Source of the DNA: Skermanella aerolata KACC 11604
GTDB taxonomy: Bacteria; Pseudomonadota; Alphaproteobacteria; Azospirillales; Azospirillaceae
DNA: 64,000 nt
Reading direction: 5' to 3'
NCBI RefSeq assembly: GCF_000936425.1
Contig: NZ_AVFK01000013.1
Location: forward strand, 1-64,000
The notes under the pieces were generated by a model. That model saw only the letters and a program-made list of their open reading frames with translations. It was not told where the DNA came from and ran no database searches. Both the position numbers and the translations under genes were made by a program. Below are positions 1 to 8,300 of this stretch, piece by piece (position 1 is the first letter of the stretch; every line of letters begins with the position of its first letter).

Positions 1-581
1 CGGGCGACCGGCTGGTGTGCGGCTGGCTTCATGGCCGCGACGCCGATGGCCGTCAATCGGGGCTGACCCATATCGAGGCGGAACCCGACGGCTGGTGGTA
101 CACGGCGCCCTTGCCGGGATGCCGGCGCGTCCTGGCCTTCCACACCGATGCCGATCTGCCGGCGGCGACCGATGCCTGCGACGGCGCGGCCCTGTCTAGG
201 CGGGCTGCGGCGCGGGGGTTCCTGTCCGGCGTGCTGGCGGGCAGCGGCTTCCGTGCGGAAGGCCCCGCCGGCTTCTGCACCGCCCACAGCACCCATCTGT
301 CCCCGGCGGCGGGCGACGGCTGGCTGGCGGTAGGAGATGCGGCGCTGGGCTTCGACCCCCTGTCGTCGCAGGGCATCTTCAACGCGCTCTACACCGGCCT
401 TGCCGCCGCCGAAGCCGCCGACCGCCACCTTGCGGGCGACGCGTCCGCCCTGCCGGACTATCAGGCCGGCCTGACCGAAATCCACGACGCCTACCGGGTG
501 CATCTATGGGCGTGGTACGGGCTGGAACGGCGCTGGCACGACCGGGCTTTCTGGTCGCGCCGGCTGGACCCGGCGGCTTGA
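1..581 (+). CDS. FAD-dependent oxidoreductase, LodB/halogenase-like, C-terminal part (5' end outside window)
   Basis: The frame is open from the left edge, so the N-terminal FAD-binding half is missing; the internal GTG at position 15 is not a credible start. The visible part is the C-terminal third of a flavoprotein of the tryptophan-halogenase/monooxygenase superfamily. The motif GDAALGFDPLSSQGIFNAL is the conserved second flavin-contacting segment (GDA.....PLSSQG). The WWYTAPLP segment and the ERRW..R.FW ending resemble LodB/GoxB-type flavoproteins, which mature the quinone cofactor of amino-acid oxidases. If so, a LodA-like oxidase gene should lie just upstream, outside the window. The superfamily is secure from the motif; the LodB subfamily is a recollection-based inference. 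Confidence 0.7.
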   Translation, partial: GDRLVCGWLHGRDADGRQSGLTHIEAEPDGWWYTAPLPGCRRVLAFHTDADLPAATDACDGAALSRRAAARGFLSGVLAGSGFRAEGPAGFCTAHSTHLSPAAGDGWLAVGDAALGFDPLSSQGIFNALYTGLAAAEAADRHLAGDASALPDYQAGLTEIHDAYRVHLWAWYGLERRWHDRAFWSRRLDPAA

Positions 582-602
582 TCCGGCGGACGGCGTCCGG
601 GG

Positions 603-1568
603 TTACTGACCGCAGGCCGCCCCCGAAGCCGCCCGATAGCTCGCCGCCACCGCCTTGCCCTTGCTGCCGCCGCTGCTGGATACGCGGGTGACCGAGGCTC
701 CGGACAGTTCCGCGCTCTCCGGCTCGCCGTATTCGGGGCTGCCGGTCACCTTGGCGGAGTTCTGCACGAAGAAGGAGCCGCCGGAGCAGTGCGAAACATG
801 GGGCTGGCGTGTCAGATAGACGTTGTCCAGCTCGATCTGCTGATTGCCGCCGACCGCGATCAGGTACAGGCAACGCTTGTCTCCGCCCGGAAGGTGTTCG
901 AGCTGGACGTTCTTCAGCTTGATCCGCTCGACCTTGCCGCCATAGGACACGCCTTCCTGGCGCGTCAGGAAAAGCCCCTGATACGACGTGCTGCCGACCA
1001 GGTTCTCGATGTCGAGCAGGCTGATCCGGCCCTGGGGCTGGATGATGTCGCCGTGACGTCCGCCCTCGGTTCCCTGGACGTTGACGATGGAGGTGTTCAG
1101 GACGGTCGCCGGAATGGCCTTGGCGCCCGCCGCGTTCAAGACGATGCCGTCGCTTCCGTAAGAGTCCTCGTTGTCGATCGACACTCCCTCGATCCAGATC
1201 GACCCCGACTGGTTCTTGGTCCCGATCGCCGCCGTCGGCGCGTTGTAGCCGTAGGACGGCGCGAAGCTGCCGCCCAGCACGGCGACGTGGCGGCCGCCGT
1301 CGATGCGAAGATGCTTGCGCCTCGGCGAATCAGGCCCAAGGAACAGCACATCCTCGTCGGAGCGGAAAACGAAGGTCTCCTGATATGAGTTTTCGTTGAG
1401 GTCGATGATCCGGTAGCCCCTGAAATCCCGGCACGAAAACCGGTCGTCGCCCGCGGCAGCCGGTCCGGCGCCCGCCAGTCCCATGGACAGCATCAGGCAA
1501 AGGAACTTGGCCGAAAGCCTCGACAGCGCCCTGGGCGCGGAAACTCTCTGAATCGACCCATGATTCAT
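603..1568 (-). CDS. Secreted right-handed beta-helix-like hypothetical protein
   Basis: A 321-residue protein. The chosen ATG at 1568 is preceded by a strong GGGGGAG ribosome binding site nine bases upstream; the longer frame to 1661 has no comparable site. The N-terminus has basic residues, then a hydrophobic stretch ending in AGPAAAG, consistent with Sec export. The mature part contains many short repeating V/I-x-x-L/V-x-N strands (for example RIDGGRHVAVLGGSF, GIVLNAAGAKAI, LDIENLVGSTSYQG), typical of a right-handed parallel beta-helix as in pectate-lyase-fold or carbohydrate-binding proteins. No catalytic motif could be assigned. The C-terminal 40 residues are Ser/Gly/Ala-rich. It stands alone and converges with the flavoprotein gene on its left. 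Confidence 0.7.
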   Translation of the reverse strand: MNHGSIQRVSAPRALSRLSAKFLCLMLSMGLAGAGPAAAGDDRFSCRDFRGYRIIDLNENSYQETFVFRSDEDVLFLGPDSPRRKHLRIDGGRHVAVLGGSFAPSYGYNAPTAAIGTKNQSGSIWIEGVSIDNEDSYGSDGIVLNAAGAKAIPATVLNTSIVNVQGTEGGRHGDIIQPQGRISLLDIENLVGSTSYQGLFLTRQEGVSYGGKVERIKLKNVQLEHLPGGDKRCLYLIAVGGNQQIELDNVYLTRQPHVSHCSGGSFFVQNSAKVTGSPEYGEPESAELSGASVTRVSSSGGSKGKAVAASYRAASGAACGQ

Positions 1569-2038
1569 CTTAATGTACTCCCCCTGATACCGCAATGATT
1601 GTGGAATTTTGAAGAATGGATTTGCTGAGGGCGTGGAATCGGACCTGACTACTCCATCCAATCCCGTGAAGACATTACCATCGGGCCGATCTTCGTTGAC
1701 CAGTTTTTATTCCGATTTAGCGTAATATTTTAAGGACGAACAACGGGTTATATTTGGTCTCGTGATGAAGGAATTACCACAAACGGCAAGTATTACTACT
1801 GGGACAAGGAGAGAGCGAATGCTCTACATGGTGCTGGCATCGATATACAAGACCTCAAAGGAAAACCCAAAAGTAGAAGCCGTCCACAACCGCGTCTTCG
1901 TCATCGATTTCCAGCACGCAGATCCGAAACAGCAATGTAAGAATGAAAGTCTCTTGAACGACCATTCTTGGAAGTTAAGGTGACCATGTTCCTTCGCAGC
2001 GATGCCGCCTTTATGTGCACCAACGGGAGTCGACCTTC
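1569..2038. other. AT-richer intergenic region with one possible small ORF
   Basis: About 470 bases separating the divergent beta-helix protein and nucleosidase genes. Base composition is visibly lower in GC than the flanking genes. It should hold promoters for both neighbours, but no sigma-70 element stands out. The only candidate gene is the small ORF listed at 1819. Confidence 0.5.
1819..1983 (+). CDS. Possible small hypothetical protein (54 aa)
   Basis: An ATG at 1819 follows a textbook AAGGAG ribosome binding site (1806-1811) with a seven-base spacer. The frame encodes 54 residues (begins MLYMVLASIYKTSKEN) with no recognisable domain, a single Cys near the C-terminus and no clear signal peptide. 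Codon use is AT-richer than the neighbours. It could be a chance ORF in a low-GC spacer or a recently acquired small gene. The ribosome binding site is the only positive evidence. Confidence 0.3.
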   Translation: MLYMVLASIYKTSKENPKVEAVHNRVFVIDFQHADPKQQCKNESLLNDHSWKLR

Positions 2039-2977
2039 ATGATCTTGCAGAACGCCGCATCGACGATCCTTCGGCCTGTTCTGGGAACCCTTGGGGGCAT
2101 GGCGCTTTGCGTCATCGGACAAGGTGCCCAAGCGGAACCGGCTCTCCCCGACACGACGCCCCGTTCCGCCGTCGTGTCGGCGTTCCAGCCGGAATGGCTT
2201 GCCTTGCAGGCAAACCTGGAGGACCGCCGGGAGCATGTCGTCAACGGCACGGTGTTCCTTACCGGCACGATCGAGGCAAAGCCCGTGGTCCTGTTCCTCA
2301 GCGGCATCAGCATGGTCAACGCGGCCATGACGACCCAGCTTGCCCTCGATCGCTTCACCATCGACCGGATCGTGTTTTCCGGCATCGCGGGCGGCGTCGA
2401 TCCCGACCTCAAGATCGGCGACGTCGTCGTGCCGTCGGCGTGGAGCCAGTATCTGGAAGCGGTCTTCGCCCGCGAAACGCCCGGCGGATACCAACTGCCT
2501 CCCTTCGCCGACCGTTCGGCCAACTTCGGCATGATCTTTCCGCAATCCGTCGAGATCGCCAGGGGCAAGGCGGAGCCCGAGCGCAAGACCTGGTTCCCGG
2601 TCGATGCCAAGCTTCTGGAAGTAGCCAAGGCCACCGCCGCCGCGACCGAACTGGCGCAGTGTACGGCCGACAACCGGTGCCTCTCGCACCGGCCCAAGGT
2701 GGTGGTCGGCGGCAACGGCGTCTCGGGGCAGGCTTTCGTCGACAACAAGGCGTTCCGGGAATACACCGCGCGAACCTTCGACGCCTCGGTGCTCGACATG
2801 GAGAGTGCAGCGGTCGCGCATGTCGCCTATGCCAACGGAACGCCGTTCATCGCCTTCCGCAGCCTGTCCGATCTGGCGGGAGGAGGCGACGGCGAGAACG
2901 AGATGCAGACCTTCTTTCAGCTCGCCTCGGAGAACTCCGCCGCCGTCGTCAGGGCCTTCCTGAAAGCCATGCCTTGA
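2039..2977 (+). CDS. Exported purine/MTA-SAH nucleosidase-like phosphorylase-fold protein
   Basis: A 312-residue member of the PNP/UDP phosphorylase superfamily, closest in feel to 5'-methylthioadenosine/S-adenosylhomocysteine nucleosidases. The ATG at 2039 has a GGGAG site at 2025-2029; an in-frame start 24 bases upstream lacks one. Residues 1-33 form a signal peptide ending near GQGAQA, so the protein is predicted periplasmic, unusual for this family. Family signatures: GIAGGVDPDLKIGDVVVP (phosphate/ribose loop) and DMESAAVAHVAYANGTPF, where the Met-Glu pair binds ribose in the nucleosidases, followed by FRSLSD with the catalytic-type Asp. It may salvage or degrade nucleosides in the periplasm; the substrate cannot be fixed from sequence. 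Confidence 0.8.
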   Translation: MILQNAASTILRPVLGTLGGMALCVIGQGAQAEPALPDTTPRSAVVSAFQPEWLALQANLEDRREHVVNGTVFLTGTIEAKPVVLFLSGISMVNAAMTTQLALDRFTIDRIVFSGIAGGVDPDLKIGDVVVPSAWSQYLEAVFARETPGGYQLPPFADRSANFGMIFPQSVEIARGKAEPERKTWFPVDAKLLEVAKATAAATELAQCTADNRCLSHRPKVVVGGNGVSGQAFVDNKAFREYTARTFDASVLDMESAAVAHVAYANGTPFIAFRSLSDLAGGGDGENEMQTFFQLASENSAAVVRAFLKAMP

Positions 2978-3097
2978 GACACCGTACACTGAGGGCATCC
3001 GGAGACGCCGAAAAACAATCTTTGCATTTGAAACCGGCGCCGTGAACCGGGACGGGCATCCGCACGTTATGGTGTGTGCATCAACTCAGGCATTGTC

Positions 3098-3160
3098 ATG
3101 TTCAGCAAAAGCGATCTCATCGTCGGCGCCGCGTCCGTCGCGGCGGGAGTTCGGGCGTGA
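3098..3160 (+). other. 20-codon ORF overlapping the DUF2252 start (possible leader or lost N-terminus)
   Basis: ATG at 3098 opens a 20-residue frame (MFSKSDLIVGAASVAAGVRA) that ends in a TGA overlapping the GTG start of the next gene in a GTGA arrangement. It could be a translationally coupled leader peptide. It could also be the true N-terminus of the DUF2252 protein separated by a one-base frameshift: the residues read naturally into the downstream protein. Confidence 0.35.
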
Positions 3161-4347
3161 CGGCGCCGGAGGAGCGGGCGGAAGCCCTGCGGCGGACCCG
3201 CAACCTCAAGATGGCGCGTTCCGCCCACGCCTATGTGCGGGGCAGCACCGTCAAGTTCTACGAGTGGCTGGATGCCAGCTTCGGCCGGGTGCCCGAAGGG
3301 CCGCCGGTCTGGATCTGCGGCGACTGCCATGTCGGCAACCTGGGGCCGCTCGCTGACGCCAAGGGCCGCGTAGCGGTGCAGATCCGCGATCTCGACCAGA
3401 CCGTGATCGGCAATCCGGCGCATGACCTGATCCGGCTGGGATTGTCCCTGGCCTCGGCGGCGCGCGGCGCCGACTTGCCGGGAGTCACGACGGCGCGCGT
3501 GCTCGAAAACCTGACCGCCGGCTACGAGCAGGCGCTCGCCGGATCGTTCGACGGCGCCCGCGACAGGAACCACCGCTCGCAGATCATCCAGGACCTGCTG
3601 GCCAGGGCGGTGCGCCGCCGGTGGCGTCATCTTGCCGAAGAACGTCTCGACACGGTCAAGCCGATGGTTCCGCTGGGCAAGAAGTTCTGGGCGCTGGCCC
3701 CGAAGGAAGAGGAAGCCCTGCGCAGCCTGTTCGGCGCACCGGAAATCCGGGCCGAGATCGCACGCCTTCAGGGCCACGGCGATGCCGATGCGGTCCGCAT
3801 GGTCGATGCTGCATATTGGATGAAGGGGTGCAGTTCGCTTGGACGCCTGCGTTTCGCCGTCATGCTTCGGATCGGCGACGGCAGAAGAAGCGACCTTTGC
3901 CTGATGGACGTCAAGGAAGGCGTCACCGCGGCGGCTCCGCGCGCCGCCGGCGTGGCGATGCCGCGGGACAACGCCCTGCGGGTGGTCACCGGCGCGCGGG
4001 AATTGTCGCCTCACCTGGGCGAACGGATGATCCCCGCCCGCCTGCTGAACACTGGCGTCATCCTGAGGGAGCTGATGCCGCAGGACCTGAAGATCGAGGT
4101 CGAACAGTTGACCGAGCAGGAGGCCGTCGCACTGGCCGGCTATCTCGGCGGCGTCGTCGGACGAGCCCATGGCCGCCAGATGGACGCGGACACCCGCGAA
4201 AAGTGGCGGCAGGAGCTTGGCCGGTCGAGGTCGGCGACGCTGGACACGCCGTCATGGTTCTGGTCCAGCGTCGTCGACCTGCTCTCCATCCACGAAGCCG
4301 CCTATCTCGAACACTGCCGGAGATACGCCCTGTCCGAAGCGGCCTGA
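3157..4347 (+). CDS. DUF2252 family protein
   Basis: A 396-residue protein of the DUF2252 family (distantly kinase/phosphotransferase-like, function unestablished). Signature segments are KMARSAHAYVRGSTVKFYEW near the N-terminus, ICGDCHVGNLGP with the paired Asp/His, QIRDLDQTVIGNPAHDLIRL, and MKGCSSLGRLRF. The start is uncertain. A GTG at 3157 has a GGGAG site eight bases upstream, whereas the longer frame from 3076 has an Arg-rich, noncoding-looking N-terminus. A 20-codon ORF ends on this GTG. The gene faces the LuxR-type regulator convergently. A short hairpin (GGCCTGA/TCAGGCC arms, 4341-4375) spans the junction and may terminate both. Confidence 0.8.
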   Translation: MTAPEERAEALRRTRNLKMARSAHAYVRGSTVKFYEWLDASFGRVPEGPPVWICGDCHVGNLGPLADAKGRVAVQIRDLDQTVIGNPAHDLIRLGLSLASAARGADLPGVTTARVLENLTAGYEQALAGSFDGARDRNHRSQIIQDLLARAVRRRWRHLAEERLDTVKPMVPLGKKFWALAPKEEEALRSLFGAPEIRAEIARLQGHGDADAVRMVDAAYWMKGCSSLGRLRFAVMLRIGDGRRSDLCLMDVKEGVTAAAPRAAGVAMPRDNALRVVTGARELSPHLGERMIPARLLNTGVILRELMPQDLKIEVEQLTEQEAVALAGYLGGVVGRAHGRQMDADTREKWRQELGRSRSATLDTPSWFWSSVVDLLSIHEAAYLEHCRRYALSEAA

Positions 4348-4375
4348 CCGGGTATCGATCGCCGGCGATCAGGCC
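4341..4375. terminator. Possible bidirectional terminator hairpin
   Basis: Arms GGCCTGA (4341-4347) and TCAGGCC (4369-4375) enclose a perfect 14-base palindrome GATCGCCGGCGATC (4357-4370). The structure lies between two convergent genes and overlaps both 3' ends. No U-tract is present, so a terminator role is only suggested by position. Confidence 0.35.
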
Positions 4376-5043
4376 GACATCGCGTGCAGATTGCGGGTCG
4401 GCGCCGCCGCATCGCCGGCGGTGAAGCCGTTGTTCATCGCCCAGATCGCGGCCTGGGTGCGGTTGTTGACGTCGATCTTGCGCAGCAGGGTCTTCAGGTG
4501 GACTTTGACCGTCGCCTCGGTGATGCCGAGCTTGATCGCGATCAGCTTATTGCTGGCGCCGGTCACCAGCGCCTGGAGGATTTCCTGCTCACGAGGCGAC
4601 AGGCCGCGCAGCGAGTTCACCGGCGACGGCGTGCTGTTCAGGTCGAGCAGCATCGCGGCGAGGTTGGTCGGAAACACCTTCTCGCCCAGCATGATCAGCT
4701 GAAGCGACTGGATCAGGGCTTCCGGCGACACGTCCTTCATCAGGAAACCGTCGGCGCCCGACGTCATGGCGTCGCGCAGCGTGTCCACCGACAGGTCGCT
4801 GGCCAGCACCACGATGCGGGCGTTCGGATAGGCGTTGCGCAGCATGTCGAGGTCGCCCGGCTCCTTGCCGGCCAATCCCGTGATCACCATGCCGGAAGCC
4901 GCAGCGGTTTCGGCGTTCGCCAGGGCCTGCGCCGTCGTGCCGAACTCGACCTCGACCGCGAAGCGGGTATCGGCCAGAAGATGCTTAAGACCCTGACGGA
5001 AAAGCTGGTTGGACTCGATCAGAACGGTGCGGGACGAGGTCAT
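4369..5043 (-). CDS. LuxR/NarL-type response-regulator-like protein with degenerate receiver
   Basis: A 224-residue two-domain regulator. The C-terminal helix-turn-helix is canonical: LSPREQEILQALVTGASNKL through ATVKVHLKTLLRKI (about residues 148-205). The N-terminal receiver keeps the overall pattern, including the conserved Lys in GADGFLMKD. However, the acidic pocket is altered (LIESNQ instead of the usual ADD-type pair) and the phosphorylatable Asp is replaced: the region reads MVITGLAGKEPG around residue 55. It is probably not activated by conventional phosphorylation. The ATG at 5043 was preferred over 5064 because a CGGAG site precedes it. No kinase gene is adjacent. Confidence 0.85.
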   Translation of the reverse strand: MTSSRTVLIESNQLFRQGLKHLLADTRFAVEVEFGTTAQALANAETAAASGMVITGLAGKEPGDLDMLRNAYPNARIVVLASDLSVDTLRDAMTSGADGFLMKDVSPEALIQSLQLIMLGEKVFPTNLAAMLLDLNSTPSPVNSLRGLSPREQEILQALVTGASNKLIAIKLGITEATVKVHLKTLLRKIDVNNRTQAAIWAMNNGFTAGDAAAPTRNLHAMSA

Positions 5044-5151
5044 GGCGGCGGTCTCCGAAAACATTAGAGGAATGAAAGGCTGCGTAATCCGGGGCGGTAT
5101 TTCGTGACGCGTTCGTTTCCGCGTTGGAGAAACACTGCACGAAAAATTGAA

Positions 5152-5183
5152 CGCGATAAAGATAAAATTAACTCTTTATCGCG
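5152..5183. promoter_or_regulatory. AT-rich inverted repeat upstream of the LuxR-type gene
   Basis: A perfect 10-base inverted repeat, CGCGATAAAG (5152-5161) and CTTTATCGCG (5174-5183), with a 12-base spacer, about 110 bases upstream of the regulator start. Symmetry and AT-rich content resemble an operator; it could also be a transcript hairpin. The remaining spacer (5065-5327) shows nothing else recognisable. Confidence 0.4.
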
Positions 5184-5327
5184 GATAAATGGTGCTATGC
5201 GACATGTCGGACGGGAATGCCTTTTGGCATAACGGGCTATTGCGGGCTATCGAAACGGCGCCGGATCGCTCCTGGAAGGAGATATGCCCGGATCAAGGCA
5301 TCCGAAGGTTACGGGCTGGAACCCTCG

Positions 5328-8300
5328 TTACGGAAGGCGGTAGCGCAGGCCCGCCGATACCCGGTGCGCCGACGAGCCGTCGCGCAGTTCGACATCGTAG
5401 CCGGCGAAGCCTTCCAGGCTGTTTTCCAGGTAGGCGACAAACCCGGTACCCAACACGGCCGCGTCGCGACCGGCCTCGGTGCCCGACACCTGGAAGGGAG
5501 CCCCGGCCAGCGTAACTCGGCTGTCGGCGGCGCGGTCCAGGAAATCATGGTCCCAGCGAACCCTGACCTCCGGCTCCGCCACCATGCCGCCGAGATCGTA
5601 ACGCTTGGCCGCGCGGATGCCGAGACCGGTCCTGACCGTGTCCATGGTCATGTCGCCGACGGCCAGCCCCAGGGACTGGGCACCGGATTCGGAAAAGCCG
5701 TTCCGGCTGATCCGGTCGTAGCGCACGGAAGCCGCGGGTTCCACGATCGCGCCCTGTGTTCGCCATGTGTAGCCGACGGCCAAGGCCGCGCCAAAGCCGT
5801 GTCCCTGGCTTGAGCCATCGGCAGTCCGGTCCATGCCGCCGAAACGGATCGGCCGGCGGCTGTCGTAATCGGAAAGCGCGTAACTCAGCGAGCCGTCGGC
5901 GAATAAGTCCCCGGTCGAATAGTTGCCGTATGCGGCCACCGCATAGCTGTCGGTGTCGATGCTTCCGCCATTACCCCGCGCGTCCACATCCGTCCGGAAA
6001 TAGCCGAAGGCCACCCCCAGATCGATGTCGGGCGCCATCTTGCCGTCGAGGCCGAACGCGAAGCCGCCGGTCGTGGACTTGAAGCCGGCTGCATTGCCGT
6101 CGCCGGTCATGTTGGCGAATCGTGCCACGGCTCGGCCCCAGACGTTCGGTGTCGCGGGATCGCTCATCGAACCGCCCTCCGCAGATCCATTCCCGGCCGG
6201 AGTCGTGGCGCCGGCGGTCCCGGTATCGGTTGCTCCCAGCGAGAAGGACGTCAGAGGCCCGATCGCCGTACCGGCCGAGCCGCCACGGACGGCCGCCGTC
6301 CGGTCGGCCAGCAGTTCGCCGAACAGGCGCCCGGTGCCGAGCGTCGCCGTCACCGCTTCCGCATGCACCACCCCCGAGAGTTGATCGAGTGCCGCCGGGA
6401 TCGCCGGCGCCGTGGTGAGATAGAGCGAGTTGAACAGGGAATCCCGATCCGTGCCGCTGCGCGTTCCCGCTGCCGGGCGCAACGCCTCGACGGTGTCCGC
6501 CACCGCCCGCTGATTGGCGGTCAGACCGTCCAGGGACGCGTAGGACGCGGGCGTTACCGCCAGGAACAGGCTGTCCGTCCCGTAGGACACGTCGAACCGG
6601 GTGCCGGCCGGCAAGCCCGTCGCCGGCTGGGTCAGGCCTGAAAAGCCGCCCAGAACGCCGCCAGTGGCGCCGACGATATCGAAGCTCTGGCCCAGGGCGG
6701 GCGTGTATCCGGATGCCTCGGCTTCGGCAAATCCTCGGGTAACGGGGACGAGCGTGCCCGAAGCCGTGAAACTGCCGGGTGTTCCGGTCACCGCGATCCG
6801 GTCGTGAAAGCCATCGCCGCTGCCCGCCGTCGGCCCATCCACCTCGATCCGCAGCGCCGCCGCGTCGCCGAAGTTGATGATCGAGCCGTCGACGGTCAGT
6901 ATTCCCGGCGAGTTGCCGGGAGACAGCGTTCCCGTGTTGACCACCATCCCGGAAACGGTCCCGTCACCGCCGAGGGTGCCGCCGTTCAGGAGCGGCGACT
7001 GCGCCTGAAGCCGGGAATTGACTGCCAGCGTAGCACCTGGCCGGGTGACGACCGTGCCGAAGGACTGCGTGCCGGTTTCCAGCGCCAGCGTCGTCGCGGC
7101 GCCATCGCTCGATCCGACCACCAGGGAGCCACTGCCGGCAATGTCGCCTTTCACGCTGTTGGAGGCTCCGAGAAACACGACCGTGTCGTCGGCGCCGAGA
7201 CCGGTGATTCCGGACATGAGGGACCGGCCGATTAAGGTCACCGTATCGGGTCCGCCGGTCAGCATCACGTCGTCTGCCAGACTGAGCCGCAGGGCGCTGC
7301 CAGAATTGCCGGCGTTGAGGACCAGTCCGCGCAGCCGCTCGGGGTTCACCACGTCCACCGTCGAGAAACGGCCGGCGATCCCGCCGGTCGCGGTGATCAC
7401 ATCGTAGGACATCCCGGTGAGATAGGACCCCTGCTGTGGCAGGATACGCAGGGTACCGCCGCTCAGCGCCACCGAACTGGCGACTGCGAGACGGTCGGCT
7501 TGGGCAGGGCCGATCTCCACCGCGAAGGCCGAGCCGCTCTCGAACGTCACCGGACCGGTCGCGGACAGCGTGCCGATGGAGGCACCGGGTGCAATGGTGC
7601 CGCTCGCGGTCACGGCGCCGACGGTCCCGGTTCCCGTCAGCGTCGCGCCACGCGCCACCGTCGTGGCACTTCCGGTCAGGCTGCCGGTGACGTTCAGCAC
7701 GCCGTCCGCGATGGCGTTGGTCCCGGTCATGCTGTTGGAAGCCGATAGGGTCAACGTACCCGTGCCCCGCTTCGTCAGAGTGCCGGCGCCGGTCAGCGCG
7801 TCGCTGAAGTCGAGCGCATCCGACCGGTCGAAGACCACGTCGCCGCTCAAGCCGGGAAGCAGGACGGCGGAGTACCAGGAAATGCCTTCATAGGCGTAGC
7901 CGTTCTTCGAGAAGCCTTCCGTCAGGTCCGGCGTATAGAGGTGGTCCCCGAACGCGGCGGAGTGGAAGCGGTAGATCGGCCCGGCTCCTGCGGCTGGCTT
8001 ACCGATCGCGGTGAAGACCGTGCCCTGGTCCGCATATCCGCTGCCGGCCTGCCGCAAGCGGGAGACTTCCGCGGCATCGGCCGTATAGATGTGGTCGGTC
8101 CCGGCCGCCGAATGGAACTCCTGGACACCGATCAGGGCGCTATGGTTCGGCTCGTTGGAAAAGGGGACGCCCTGCTCGACGTAGCCCCGTGCGATCAGGG
8201 ACCGGGCCTGTTTGGTGCTCGCCGTGTAGATGGTGTCGGCGGTGCCGGGGTGGTGCAGCCGGAACACCACTGGAAGTCCGTCGGCGGCGTCGTAGTCGGC

